Below are positions 1 through 10,092 of a DNA stretch of 64,000 nt, piece after piece. Position numbers and translations under genes: made by a program. Below the pieces are notes generated by a model. It was not told the origin of the DNA. It saw nothing but the letters and a program-made list of their open reading frames with translations, and did no database searches. The DNA lies in the NCBI GenBank assembly GCA_022843405.1, contig JALHNQ010000005.1:53776-117775 (forward strand), written 5' to 3'. The DNA is from Methylocystis sp. Its GTDB lineage: Bacteria > Pseudomonadota > Alphaproteobacteria > Rhizobiales > Beijerinckiaceae. Within the stretch, counting starts at the first letter, position 1; every line of letters starts with the position of its first letter.

Positions 1-179
1 GGGTTCGCTCCCGCATCAGTCTTTGCGCGGTTTCGGGATCGTTCCAGAGCGCGGGGTCTTCCGCGCGGACGTTCAGTTCGGCGAGACGCCGTTGCGAGGT
101 GTCGACGTCAAAGATGCCTCCTCAGCAGTCCGATGGACTGCTCGATGTCGGCTTTCAGCGCAAGCGGTTCGGCGCGCAT
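1..179 (-). CDS. prfB: Peptide chain release factor 2, 5' part, with programmed +1 frameshift
   Basis: RF2 recognises UGA and UAA stop codons on the ribosome. The gene runs off the window start. The ATG at 179 opens a frame of 23 codons (begins MRAEPLALKADIEQ) that ends at an in-frame TGA at 110-108. Moving one base forward at CTT-TGA-C restores the frame, giving DVDTSQRRLAELN followed by AEDPALWND, which is typical RF2 N-terminal sequence. A Shine-Dalgarno-like AGGAGG (122-117) lies three bases before the CTT, as in the classical autoregulatory site. Only about 58 residues of the protein are visible, so the GGQ and SPF-type motifs cannot be checked. The identification rests on both the recoding signal and the N-terminal sequence. 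Confidence 0.88.
107..122 (-). promoter_or_regulatory. prfB programmed +1 frameshift site
   Basis: Read on the minus strand the site is AGGAGG-CAT-CTT-TGA-C. The internal Shine-Dalgarno-like hexamer, the slippery CTT and the UGA stop followed by C have the same spacing as the known RF2 recoding element. Low RF2 levels slow termination at UGA and favour the shift, so the factor controls its own synthesis. Confidence 0.88.
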
Positions 180-279
180 GTTCTATCCAGTTGCATTTGG
201 CGGGCGGGATCGCCGCAGTTGGCGCGGAAATTAGGCGGCGCGCGCACGCCTGTAAACCCCGCAACTCACGCCGCTAACG

Positions 280-1368
280 TCAAGAACTCCTGTCGGCCGG
301 CCGATCGCGCCGCTCCCGCGAGGCCGGCTTCTTGTCTTCGCTCTCCGGCGCGCCGGCGAGACCCCAGCGGCGCATCAGAAAAAGCGCCGTCGCCGAGGCG
401 AGCACGCAGAGAATTGTCGCGTAGAGCGTGCCATTGTCGCTGTCGTCGAACAGCAGATTCTTGGTGTTCATCCCGAAAAAGCCGGTGACGAAGGTCGCCG
501 GCAGCAGCAGCATCGTCGTGAACGTCAACACATAGAGCCGGTCATTGGTCTCCAGGCTCAGCAAATCGTTGAGTTCGTCCTGCAGGAGACGGGCGCGCTC
601 CTGAAGGCTCGTCACATCCTGGGTCAGGGCGCCGGCGTGTTGAACGAGTCGCGCGGCGGCCTCGCGTAGGTCGTCGTCCCGCTGCTCGCCGAGTTCCTCC
701 TCGATCGTTTCGAGACGCGCCACCGTCATCGACAGGCCGCTAATCTGGCGCGCCAGCCGCACCGCGTCGCGGCGCGCGGCGCTGAGCGCCGGCCGCGCCA
801 GGCGGCCGCGCTGATCGATGATGCGGTCCTCGACGCGATCGAACGACGCGCCAAGCTCGGCGGCTTTCCGCGCCAGCCCGTCGATCAGCGCATCCGTCAG
901 AAGTTCGAACAGATCGATCGGCGAGGTCAGGCAAGCGCCGTGATCGACGGCGGCGCGCGTCTGCTCGACGCTATCCATCGGCAGCCGTCGCGCGCTGATG
1001 AAGAAGCTCGCGCCCGAGGCGAAGCGGACATAGTCGGTGCGCGACGTCGGACCGCCGAGATCGCGCTCGTAATCGAGCAGCGCGCCGCTGACGATGCCTT
1101 CCGAATATTCGAGATGTTGGTGGTCGACCGGATCGCACAGCGAAACGCGCGCGTGTTCGGGAAGCGCCTCGATCCGCCCGAGCAGCGGCCGTGTGCGCAC
1201 ATCGGCGAGATCCATGTGCAGCCATAAGAATCCCTCGCGCGGCGCGCCGAGGGTCTTGAAATCTGCGGCCGTTCCCGGCTCGGCTGCGCCGTTCGCGTCG
1301 AACCTCACGAACCAAAGACACCCGGGAATGTCGGCGCGCGGCGTTTGTGCGAGGCGTTGTGGGATCAT
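280..1368 (-). CDS. CorA/ZntB-family divalent metal transporter
   Basis: This is an inner-membrane transporter of the CorA superfamily (Mg2+, Co2+ or Zn2+), probably pentameric. The 362-residue protein has a large cytoplasmic N-terminal domain rich in charged helices. It ends with two membrane segments, the first closing with the signature GFFGMNTKN, that is the GMN motif. After the second segment comes a short basic tail. The sequence after GMN (TKN) and the overall length fit ZntB-like members as well as CorA, so the substrate is not assigned. An upstream in-frame GTG at 1389 would add seven residues; I prefer the ATG at 1368, although neither has a strong ribosome-binding site. It is co-directional with prfB, about 100 bases upstream of it. 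Confidence 0.8.
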   Translation of the reverse strand: MIPQRLAQTPRADIPGCLWFVRFDANGAAEPGTAADFKTLGAPREGFLWLHMDLADVRTRPLLGRIEALPEHARVSLCDPVDHQHLEYSEGIVSGALLDYERDLGGPTSRTDYVRFASGASFFISARRLPMDSVEQTRAAVDHGACLTSPIDLFELLTDALIDGLARKAAELGASFDRVEDRIIDQRGRLARPALSAARRDAVRLARQISGLSMTVARLETIEEELGEQRDDDLREAAARLVQHAGALTQDVTSLQERARLLQDELNDLLSLETNDRLYVLTFTTMLLLPATFVTGFFGMNTKNLLFDDSDNGTLYATILCVLASATALFLMRRWGLAGAPESEDKKPASRERRDRPADRSS

Positions 1369-1436
1369 GGCTGGCTCACGGAAAGGCACGAAAACAGAGC
1401 CCGGCGAAATATAACAGGCTTACGACGGGCGCGGCG

Positions 1437-2933
1437 TCAATCCTCTGAGAGCCGGGTCTTGCCCGGCCCATGCGGCTCGACGAGCACGCCGAAATCATGC
1501 GGCTCCTTGCGGGCGCGTCGAAGCGCCGCCTCCAAAACTCCAGTGAAGGCGTCGATGTCGCGCGCCTCGGTCCGGTGGTTGATGATCGCGGCGCGGATCG
1601 CCGGAATCCCGTCGAGGATGGTCAGCGACGGCGCCGCCTCGCCGCGCTCATGCAGCTCCATGACGATCTCGCGGGCGAACGAACCGTCGTCATCGTCCTT
1701 GACGCCGAAGCAGACGATATTGAGCGTCACCGGCGCGCGCAGAACGAAGGCGTCCGACTGGGCGATCCAGGATTCGAGACGCTTCGCCATGACGCAGGTC
1801 TGCTCGATACATTGGCCGAGCCGCTTCACGCCGAAGGTTTCGATGGTGAACCAGGTCTTGAGCGCCCGAAAGCCGCGCGAAAGATCAGGCCCGAGATCGC
1901 ACGGCCAGGCGTCTCCCGCCGCAAGGCCGCGCGGCGCGCGCGTCAGATAGGCGGCGTTGGCCGCGAAGGCGCGCTTATGGGCCTCAGGATCGCGCACCAG
2001 AAAGAATCCGGCGTCGTAAGGGACGTGCAGCCATTTATGGAAGTCGAAGGCGACGCTGTCGGCGCGCTCCAGCCCCTTGACCATCGGCTTCAGCGCCGGC
2101 GAGAGCGCCGCCAGCGCGCCGAACGCCCCGTCGACGTGGAACCACATGTCCTCGCTATGCGCGACGTCGGCGAGCCGGTCGAGCGGATCGATCGCGCCGG
2201 TGTCGACGGTTCCCGCCGTGCCGACGATCAGAAACGGCCTAAAGCCCGCGGCGCGGTCGGCGGCGATGGCGCGGCGCAGATCGCGCACTTTCATCGCCCG
2301 GCGCTCGTCCGAGGGAATAAGGCGCAGATGCCTGGCGCCGAGCCCCGCCAGTTCCATCGCCTGGCGGACGCAATTATGCGCCTCCCGCGATGCATAGGCG
2401 ATGAGCTGACCCGACTGCGCGCAGAGGCCGTTGAGCCGCACGTCCTTGTCGCCATAGGCCTGGTCGCGCGCGACGAGCAGGCAGAGGAAGTTGGCGATCG
2501 AGGTGCCGGTGACGAAAATGCCGCTCGCGTCCGCCGGAAAGCCGAAGGCCTGCGCCATCCAGGCGGCGATCTGGCGCTCCACGTCGATGGCGATGTGATT
2601 GCGTCCTCCGCAATTGGAATTCATGCCGGCGGCGAGCATTTCCGCGACCATGCCGGCCGGCGTGCCGGCGCCCTGCGCCCAGCCCATGAACATCGGATGG
2701 GTGTTGCCGGTCGCGAAGGGCTTGATGAAACGGTCGAAATCCTCGAGCACGGCGGCGAAATCGCGCGCCTCCTGCGGAAGCTCGCGCTTAAAGCGCGCCC
2801 GCGCCTCTTCGCTGGGCGCCGTCCAGACCGGGCGTTCGCGCAAGTCGCGCAGATGTTCGAGCATCATGTCGAGGGCGCGATGGCTCTCGGCGCGAAATTC
2901 GTCCCAGTCTTCGGGGTCGAGATTGACCGGCAT
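1437..2933 (-). CDS. PLP-dependent group II amino-acid decarboxylase
   Basis: The 498-residue protein belongs to the pyridoxal-phosphate group II decarboxylases (aromatic amino acid, glutamate or diaminobutyrate type). The PLP-binding lysine is in DFHKWLHVPYDAG, preceded by the cofactor-contacting aspartate in WFHVDGAFGA. A conserved GTSIANFLCLLVARD segment lies in the N-terminal third, and AGTVDTGAIDPL matches the family's TAGTT-like strand. I chose the ATG at 2933 because GAGG precedes it and the family homology begins there; an upstream start would add 25 basic residues. The amine product and substrate cannot be read from the sequence. The gene stands alone between the transporter and the FAH-family gene, all on the minus strand. 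Confidence 0.85.
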   Translation of the reverse strand: MPVNLDPEDWDEFRAESHRALDMMLEHLRDLRERPVWTAPSEEARARFKRELPQEARDFAAVLEDFDRFIKPFATGNTHPMFMGWAQGAGTPAGMVAEMLAAGMNSNCGGRNHIAIDVERQIAAWMAQAFGFPADASGIFVTGTSIANFLCLLVARDQAYGDKDVRLNGLCAQSGQLIAYASREAHNCVRQAMELAGLGARHLRLIPSDERRAMKVRDLRRAIAADRAAGFRPFLIVGTAGTVDTGAIDPLDRLADVAHSEDMWFHVDGAFGALAALSPALKPMVKGLERADSVAFDFHKWLHVPYDAGFFLVRDPEAHKRAFAANAAYLTRAPRGLAAGDAWPCDLGPDLSRGFRALKTWFTIETFGVKRLGQCIEQTCVMAKRLESWIAQSDAFVLRAPVTLNIVCFGVKDDDDGSFAREIVMELHERGEAAPSLTILDGIPAIRAAIINHRTEARDIDAFTGVLEAALRRARKEPHDFGVLVEPHGPGKTRLSED

Positions 2934-3051
2934 GTCCAGAGCCTCGCGCGCCGGCCGCTCAGTGGAGGCGCAACGACGGTTGCGATGGATCGCGCGAAGG
3001 CGTTTCACGCTTCTGCAGATAGCCGGGATTCCCTGTTCGGCGCAACCTCAT

Positions 3052-3759
3052 CTATTTTCCGATGCTTACGGTCACAGAGCCGACGCGTTCGACCTCGCCT
3101 TCGACAAGGTCGCCGGGGAGGAGCGGCCCGACGCCCGAAGGCGTGCCGGTGAAGATGAGATCGCCTGGCGCGAGCGCGACATTGCGCGACAGCGCGGCGA
3201 TGATCTCGGGAACGCTCCAGATGAGATCGCTAAGATCGCCGGTCTGCCGAAGGACGCCATTGACGGAAAGCGAGATGCCCCCGCACGCCGGATGGCCGAT
3301 TTCGGCGACGGGGCGGATGGCGCCGATCGGCGCGGAATGATCGAAGCCTTTCGACATGTCCCAGGGGCGGCCGGCGTTGCGCGCGGCCGTCTGCAGGTCG
3401 CGCCGCGTCAGATCGATGCCGGCGGCGTAGCCGAAGACGCAATCGAGCGCCTGCCCGGCGGGAATGTCTGCGCCGCCGCGGGAGAGCGCCACAACCAGTT
3501 CGATCTCATGGTGAAGATCGTTCGTCAGCGACGGATAGGGAATCGTCGCGCCGCTTTCGACGACGGCGTCGGCGGGCTTGGCGAAGAACACGGGCGGCTC
3601 CCCGCCGCCGCCCTTCGCCGGCTCCTTCCCCATCTCGCGCGCGTGCGCGGCGTAGTTCAACGCGATGCAGAATATCCGCCGCACGGGAAATCGCCGCGCG
3701 TCATGCGCGATGGCGACGCTTGGCGAAAGCGGCGGCGGGAAGATGAACGCAGCGGACAT
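3052..3759 (-). CDS. Fumarylacetoacetate hydrolase (FAH) family protein
   Basis: At 235 residues this is the size of the short FAH-domain enzymes (acylpyruvate hydrolases, oxaloacetate decarboxylase and isomerase types). The conserved IFCIALNYAAHAREMG begins the FAH fold near residue 28. The metal-binding acidic region is visible in LHHEIELVVALSRGG, and IFTGTPSGVGPLLPGD is the characteristic C-terminal loop (TGTPxGVG). These enzymes cleave or decarboxylate short 1,3-diketo acids with a divalent metal in the cytoplasm. The gene sits 22 bases downstream of hslO's stop region on the same strand, so co-transcription from the arg operon is possible. The exact substrate is unknown. Confidence 0.85.
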   Translation of the reverse strand: MSAAFIFPPPLSPSVAIAHDARRFPVRRIFCIALNYAAHAREMGKEPAKGGGGEPPVFFAKPADAVVESGATIPYPSLTNDLHHEIELVVALSRGGADIPAGQALDCVFGYAAGIDLTRRDLQTAARNAGRPWDMSKGFDHSAPIGAIRPVAEIGHPACGGISLSVNGVLRQTGDLSDLIWSVPEIIAALSRNVALAPGDLIFTGTPSGVGPLLPGDLVEGEVERVGSVTVSIGK

Positions 3760-3780
3760 GTCTTTGCTTCCGCCTCCCGG

Positions 3781-4751
3781 TCAATCGTAATCGGCGGGAT
3801 CGAAGCTGCGCTGCGCGCCGCAGAATTCGCAGGTGACGCCGATGCGGCCGTCGTCACCGATCATGTCGGCCCGCTCTTGCGGCGAGAAGCTTCTCAAGAG
3901 CTTGTCGATGCGCTCCTGCGAACAGCGGCAGAATTCCTCGAGCGCGCGTTCGGAGAAGACTTTGACGCCACGCTCATGGAACAGGCGATAGAGCAAACGC
4001 TCGCCCGAGAGCGCCGGATCGACGAGTTCGTGATCTTCGAGAGTCGCGGCCAGCGCCTGACCTTCGGTCCAGTGATCATTGTCGTCTTCCGATAGATCAT
4101 CCTCGCCCTCGGGCGCGTCGCCCGGCGGAAGGTCGCGGGCGCGCGCGCCGCCGGGCGGCAAATATTGCAGGAGCAGCCCGCCGGCGCGCCAGCTGCGGCC
4201 CTGTGGGGTGAGGCTTTCCGCGACAGCCAGTCTGACGAAAGACGGAATCTGCTCCGACTGCTGAAAATAGAGATGCGCCGCCTCGGCGAGGCTCTCGCCC
4301 TCAAGCGGCACGACGCCCTGATAGCGCGCGGCGTCTTCCTCGCGCTCGATGGTCAGCGCCAGATGACCGCGCCCAAACAGCGCCGCCGGCGCAGCGTCGC
4401 GGATTTCGGCGACCCGCTCGGCGTCGAAACGGGCGAAGCCCCGCAGCTTTCCGGGCGCGTCATAGTCGACGACGAGCATGTCGACCGGGCCGTCGCTGCG
4501 TGTCTGCAGCTGAAAGCGGCCATGCGATTCCAGAATTGAGCCGAGAAGCGCGGCAAGCGCCACCGCCTCGCCGAGCAGGCGCGCGACCTGTTGCGGATAG
4601 TCGTAATGATTGAGGATGGAATCGACGATGGGGCCGAGCCGGACGACTCGGCCGCGCAGATCGAGCGCTTCGACCGCGAAGGGCAAGACCCGATCGTCCT
4701 GGGAATGAAGCGCAACTGGCCGGCTCGGAGCGGGGTCTCCGCCTTGCGGCA

Positions 4752-4752
<1 letters not shown>
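3781..4752 (-). CDS. hslO: Redox-regulated chaperone Hsp33
   Basis: Hsp33 is a cytoplasmic holdase switched on by oxidation. The 323-residue protein carries the four zinc-binding cysteines at its C-terminus as CRC (275, 277) and CEFC (308, 311), the CxC plus CxxC arrangement of the family. The N-terminal domain shows RVVRLGPIVDSIL, typical of Hsp33. An acidic insertion (GEDDLSEDDND, about 217-227) lies between the main domain and the redox switch. The ATG at 4752 shares one base with the argF stop (TGATG), which fixes the start and implies translational coupling. The argF-hslO pairing is common in rhizobia and relatives. Confidence 0.93.
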
Positions 4753-5695
<943 letters not shown>

Positions 5696-5696
<1 letters not shown>

Positions 5697-6892
5697 CACG
5701 CGGCTCCGCGCTTTTCGGTCGGCGCGGCGAGCCGGGCGCATGCGGCGGCGAGGCGCGACGCCGCAGCCGCGATGTCGCTCTCGTCGATGACGAGCGGCGG
5801 CAAGAGGCGCACGACATTGTCCCCGGCCAGCACCGTCAACAGTCCTTCGGCGCGGGCGGCGGCGGCGAAGTCGACGTTGGGAATTTTCATCTTGAGGCCG
5901 AACATCAGTCCTTCGCCGCGAATTTCTTCGATCAGCGACGGATAGCGATCCTCGAGTTCGGCGAGCCGCTGGCGCAGCAGCGCGCCGAGACGCGCCACGC
6001 GCGCCAGGAAGCCGTCGGCGAGCACGACGTCGAGAACCGCGCCGCCGACCGCCGTCGCTAGCGGGTTGCCGCCGAATGTCGAGCCATGCGCGCCAAGCGT
6101 CATGCCCTTGGCGGCCTCGCGCGTCGCGAGACAGGCGCCGAGCGGAAAGCCGCCGCCGAGCCCCTTGGCGAGCGCCGCGATATCGGGCGCGACGCCGGCA
6201 TGTTCACAAGCGAGAAACTTGCCGGTGCGGCCGACGCCGCATTGCACTTCGTCGAGAACCAGCAATAGCCCGCGCGCGTCGCAAAGCGCCCGCAACCGCG
6301 CAAGGAACGAGGGCGCAAAAACACGCAGGCCGCCTTCGCCCTGGATCGGTTCGAGCAGCACGCCGGCCGTTTCTTGCGTGATCGCCGCTTCGACCGCTTC
6401 GTAATCGCCGAAAGCAACCTGATCGAAGCCATCAAGCGGCGGTCCGAAGCCGTCGAGATATTTTGCGTTGCCGCCGGCGGCGATCGTCGCGAGCGTGCGG
6501 CCGTGGAAGGCGCCTTCGAAGGTGATGAGCCGATAGCGCTCAGGCTTTCCGTTGACCGCATGGAATCTGCGCGCGGTCTTGATCGCGCATTCCACCGCCT
6601 CAGCGCCGGAATTGGTGAAAAAGACCAGATCGGCGAATGTGGCGTCGCAGAGCCGCTCGGCGAGGCGCTCGGCTTGAGGGATGCGGAACAGATTGGAGAC
6701 GTGCCAGGGCGCGTCAGCGGCGCGCTTCAACGTCTCGACGAGATGCGGATGATTATGGCCGAGCGACAGCACGGCGACGCCCGCGCTGAAGTCGAGATAG
6801 CGGTCGCCGTTGTCAGCGATCAACCACGCGCCGTCTCCATGTTTGAACGTGAGATCGGCCCGCGGATAGGTCGGATAAAGCGCTGACGTCAA
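5696..6892 (-). CDS. argD: Acetylornithine aminotransferase
   Basis: This PLP enzyme of class III converts N-acetylglutamate semialdehyde to N-acetylornithine, and may also serve in lysine synthesis as succinyl-diaminopimelate aminotransferase. The 398-residue protein has the substrate and cofactor motif NSGAEA at 94-99, the DEVQCG motif at 214-219 and the Schiff-base lysine at 243 in [10 protein letters not shown]. It is the first gene of the argD-argF-hslO run, with 400 bases of non-coding sequence upstream shared with divergent gcrA. Confidence 0.94.
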
Positions 6893-7298
6893 TAGCCCTG
6901 CTCCATGCCCCTGTCGCCGGCTTCAGGCCGGAGGAAGCTCGAAAAACAAAGCGCCGCCCTTTTGAGGGCGGCAGTTCGATGGGGATTTTAAGCGCGCCGC
7001 CCTACGCGGTCAAATCCATGACGCCGCAGGATCATTGGCGTCGCGCCGCCGCGCGAGGGTGAGTCTTTCGGGCAACAGTCTTTGTGAAAGGCTGTTGAGA
7101 ACGCCAGCGCGCGCTTGCCAGCGCGACTCGCGCGTGATTCAAAGTAAACAGAAAGTTTCTAGTCGGCGCCCGCGTCATTTGTTTGGGCGCGTTCTCTCGA
7201 GTGTTGATGCGCGTCACATCGCCGCTGGGCTTCAGGCCTGCGCTGCGGTCGGAGGCAGACTCCGATCCGCGCTCGACCCGAAAGAATGGAGAAGCCTA
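6893..7298. other. Divergent intergenic region argD/gcrA with GANTC cluster
   Basis: About 400 bases without a convincing gene lie between divergent argD and gcrA, so both promoters must be here. It holds a hairpin with 7-bp GCCGCCC/GGGCGGC arms (6953-6972), which would be in the argD leader. It also holds four GANTC sequences at 7061, 7125, 7136 and 7258, the target of the CcrM cell-cycle methylase. No clear -35/-10 pair is obvious to me. Confidence 0.5.
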
Positions 7299-7814
7299 AT
7301 GTCATGGACCGACGAACGCGTCGAACTGCTCCGCAAGCTCTGGAGCGACGGGCTGAGCGCCAGCCAAGTGGCTGCTGAACTCGGACCGGGCATCACGCGC
7401 AACGCCGTCATCGGCAAAATCCACCGGCTCGGGCTCGCCGAGCGCGCCAAGACGGTCAGCGCGCAGCGACCGCGGATCGCCAAGGCTCCTCGTCAAACGC
7501 AGCCGCGCATGAACGGCGCCTCCTCGCACGGCAATCTCGCCCTTGCGTTCGCGCCGCATGCGCTGGCGGCGCCACGGCATGCGCCCGAAGAAGAAGTAGT
7601 GATCCCGATGTCGGAGCGCGTCACGCTCATGGAGCTGCGCGAATCCATGTGCCGCTGGCCGATGGGCGATCCAACATCTGCGGAATTCCGTTTCTGCGGC
7701 GGCAAGTCAAGCGGCGGGGGACCGTATTGCGCCTATCATGCGCGCGTCGCCTATCAGCCGGCCCAGGATCGCCGCCGCGCGCGCGATCAGCTTAAGACGC
7801 AGCGCTACGCGTAA
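7299..7814 (+). CDS. gcrA: Cell-cycle regulator GcrA
   Basis: GcrA is an alphaproteobacterial factor that binds sigma-70 RNA polymerase and activates promoters carrying CcrM-methylated GANTC sites. The 171-residue protein begins MSWTDERVELLRKLW followed by GLSASQVAAELG and the NAVIGKIHRLGL helix, the diagnostic N-terminal DNA-binding domain. A variable linker follows. The C-terminal sigma-interacting part has CRWPMGDP and FRFCGGKSSGGGPYC. The ATG at 7299 is preceded by GGAG at a proper distance; a longer in-frame extension upstream lacks homology. It converges on phoB, 13 bases away. Confidence 0.95.
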   Translation: MSWTDERVELLRKLWSDGLSASQVAAELGPGITRNAVIGKIHRLGLAERAKTVSAQRPRIAKAPRQTQPRMNGASSHGNLALAFAPHALAAPRHAPEEEVVIPMSERVTLMELRESMCRWPMGDPTSAEFRFCGGKSSGGGPYCAYHARVAYQPAQDRRRARDQLKTQRYA

Positions 7815-7827
7815 ACCGTGACGGCGG

Positions 7828-8571
7828 TCATTCGTGACCGAAGGTCTCGTCGAAGGAATAGCCGGCTCCGCGCACCGTGCGGATTGGATCCTTCTCGCGG
7901 CCGCGGATCATGGCCTTGCGCAGCCGTCCGACATGGACGTCGACCGTACGCTCGTCGATCTCCGCCGACATGCCCCAGACGCTGTCGAGGAGCTGCGCGC
8001 GCGTGAACACGCGTCCCGGCTTCTCCATGAAATATTCGAGCAGCCGGAACTCGGTCGGTCCGAGGTGAATTTCCCGTCCCGAGCGCCGCACCCGACGGGT
8101 GTCGCGATCGAGATCGATGTCGCCGAGAGTCAGCCGCGAGGCGACGCGCTCGGGCCGCGCCCGGCGCAGCAGCGCGCGCACCCGCGCCATCAGCTCAGGC
8201 GTCGAAAACGGCTTGACGACATAATCGTCGGCGCCGACCGAAAGGCCGCGCACGCGCTCGCCTTCCTCGCCGCGCGCGGTCAGCATGATCACCGGCATGT
8301 CCTTGGCGCTGTCGCGCGCGCGCAGGCGCCGGCAGATTTCAAGTCCGGACACGCCCGGCAGCATCCAGTCGAGAATGACGAGATCGGGCGGCGACTCGGC
8401 GAGCCGCAACTCGGCTTCGTCGCCGTTGTCGACATGCTCGACCTGATAGCCCTCGGCTTCGAGATTGTAGACGAGCAGCGTCGCGAGCGACGTCTCGTCC
8501 TCGACGACGAGGATTCGCGGCGCGCGATCGCTTTTCACGCTTCGCTGTACGACGGCCGTCACTTCATTCAT
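7828..8571 (-). CDS. phoB: Phosphate regulon response regulator PhoB
   Basis: PhoB is an OmpR-type transcription factor activated by PhoR under phosphate limitation. The 247-residue protein has a receiver domain with the acidic pair in LVVEDE and the phospho-accepting aspartate at 68 (VILDWMLPG). The conserved lysine is in DDYVVKPFSTPEL. The C-terminal winged helix contains GPTEFRLLEYFMEKPGRVF and the ending GAGYSFDE. Its ATG overlaps the phoU stop by four bases (ATGA), indicating translational coupling at the end of the pst operon. It is expected to bind the PHO box upstream of pstS. Confidence 0.95.
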   Translation of the reverse strand: MNEVTAVVQRSVKSDRAPRILVVEDETSLATLLVYNLEAEGYQVEHVDNGDEAELRLAESPPDLVILDWMLPGVSGLEICRRLRARDSAKDMPVIMLTARGEEGERVRGLSVGADDYVVKPFSTPELMARVRALLRRARPERVASRLTLGDIDLDRDTRRVRRSGREIHLGPTEFRLLEYFMEKPGRVFTRAQLLDSVWGMSAEIDERTVDVHVGRLRKAMIRGREKDPIRTVRGAGYSFDETFGHE

Positions 8572-9284
8572 TGCGCCGCCTCATCCTTAACGCCGAAGTC
8601 GGCAGCGCGCGACTTCGGCCGCTCGATGGGCATCGCTTCGCCCGTGACGAGATAAATGACCGTTTCAGAAATGTTGGTGGTGTGATCGCCGATCCGCTCC
8701 AGATTCTTCGAGCAGAACAGGAGATGCGTGCAGAAGGAAATGTTGCGCGGATCCTCCATCATGAAAGTGAGAAGATCGCGAAAGACGGAATCCTCCAGCG
8801 CGTCGAGATCGGAATCGTTTTGCCACACCGCGTGGGCGCGCTCGGTGTCGCGCAAGGCGTAGGCGTCGAGCGCGTCCTTGAGCTGCATCGCGGCGACTTC
8901 ATGCATCGACTTGAGGCCGACGATCGCGCGCGGCACGCGGGCTTCCGATACGATCTTGAGCGTCCGGTTGGCGATGTTCTTGGCGAGATCGCCAACGCGT
9001 TCGATGTCGCCGGAGATGCGGATCGCGGCGATGCATTCGCGCAGATCGACCGCGAGCGGCTGTCGGCGCGCGATAGTGAGAATGGCGTTCTCCTCGATTT
9101 CGCGTTGCAGCGCGTCGAGCCTCGGATCGCTGGAGACGACGCGGTGGGCAAGATCGACGTCGAAGCTCGACAAGGCGTCCATTGCCTCCGCCAGCATTTT
9201 TTCGGCGACGCCGCCCATTTCGGCAATGCGGCGTCCAAGGGATTCAAGATCCCGATCATAGGATTTGACAATGTGATCGCTCAT
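8568..9284 (-). CDS. phoU: Phosphate-specific transport system accessory protein PhoU
   Basis: PhoU is a cytoplasmic negative regulator that links the Pst transporter to PhoR. The 238-residue protein is all-helical, with the two PhoU repeats starting at HIVKSYDRDLESLGRRIAEMG and around MHEVAAMQLKDALDAY. The metal-binding type motif ERVGDLAKNIANR in the first repeat is matched by ERIGDHTTNISE in the second. It lies 22 bases after pstB and overlaps phoB by four bases. Confidence 0.95.
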   Translation of the reverse strand: MSDHIVKSYDRDLESLGRRIAEMGGVAEKMLAEAMDALSSFDVDLAHRVVSSDPRLDALQREIEENAILTIARRQPLAVDLRECIAAIRISGDIERVGDLAKNIANRTLKIVSEARVPRAIVGLKSMHEVAAMQLKDALDAYALRDTERAHAVWQNDSDLDALEDSVFRDLLTFMMEDPRNISFCTHLLFCSKNLERIGDHTTNISETVIYLVTGEAMPIERPKSRAADFGVKDEAAQ

Positions 9285-9306
9285 GTGCGCCGTCCTTGAA
9301 TCGCTG

Positions 9307-10092
9307 TTAGCCGAAACGGCCGGTGATATAGTCGAGCGTTCGCTTCTCTTTCGGCTTGTTGAACACGTCGTCCGTCTCGCCGTACTCGACGAGCTCGCCC
9401 AGATACATGAAGGCGGTGTAATCGGAAACGCGAACCGCTTGCTGCATATTGTGCGTGACGATCGCGATCGTGTAGCGGTTCGTGAGCTCGTCGATCAGCT
9501 CCTCGACCTTCGCCGTCGAGATCGGATCGAGCGCGGAACAAGGCTCGTCGAACAGGATCACTTCCGGCTGCACGGCGACGCTGCGCGCAATGCAGAGGCG
9601 CTGCTGCTGCCCGCCCGAAAGCCCGAGGCCGCTCGTCTGGAGCTTGTCCTTGACCTCGTCCCAAAGCGCGGCGCCGCGCAGCGCCGTTTCGACGCGCTCG
9701 TCGAGATCGGCGCGCGACAGTTTCTCGTAAAGCCGAATGCCGAAGGCGATGTTTTCGTATATCGACATCGGGAAAGGCGTGGGCTTTTGGAAGATCATGC
9801 CGACCCGCGACCGCAAAGCGTTGAGGTCGACCGCAGGGTCCAGAATGTTTTCGCCGTCGAGGAGCACCTCGCCCTCCGCCCGTTGTCCGGGGTAGAGATC
9901 GTACATGCGGTTCAACACGCGCAGCAAGGTCGACTTGCCGCACCCCGAGGGACCGATGAACGCCGTCACCTTGTTGGCGTGCAGCGGCAGGTTGACGTTC
10001 TTGAGCGAACGATCTGCGCCGTAGTAGAAATCAAGGCCGCGCACCGAGACTTTTGTCGGCGGCTCTTTCGGGGCATGGGCGGTGGCGTTCAT
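9307..10092 (-). CDS. pstB: Phosphate ABC transporter ATP-binding protein PstB
   Basis: This is the ATPase of the high-affinity phosphate importer. The 261-residue protein has Walker [10 protein letters not shown] (47-55), a Q-loop at [15 protein letters not shown], the signature LSGGQQQR and Walker [15 protein letters not shown]. The PTPFP stretch after the Q-loop is specific to PstB. The ATG at 10092 overlaps the pstA stop by four bases; the frame stays open much further upstream, but that part is antisense-like sequence over pstA. Confidence 0.96.
   Translation of the reverse strand: MNATAHAPKEPPTKVSVRGLDFYYGADRSLKNVNLPLHANKVTAFIGPSGCGKSTLLRVLNRMYDLYPGQRAEGEVLLDGENILDPAVDLNALRSRVGMIFQKPTPFPMSIYENIAFGIRLYEKLSRADLDERVETALRGAALWDEVKDKLQTSGLGLSGGQQQRLCIARSVAVQPEVILFDEPCSALDPISTAKVEELIDELTNRYTIAIVTHNMQQAVRVSDYTAFMYLGELVEYGETDDVFNKPKEKRTLDYITGRFG

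Noticed and set aside
73..488. Short frames on both strands at the window start
   Set aside because: They are shadows of prfB and the CorA-like gene; the real minus-strand prfB frame is split by the recoding stop.
1470..3152. Long plus-strand open frame opposite the PLP decarboxylase
   Set aside because: No motif, biased composition, and it crosses two well-supported minus-strand genes.
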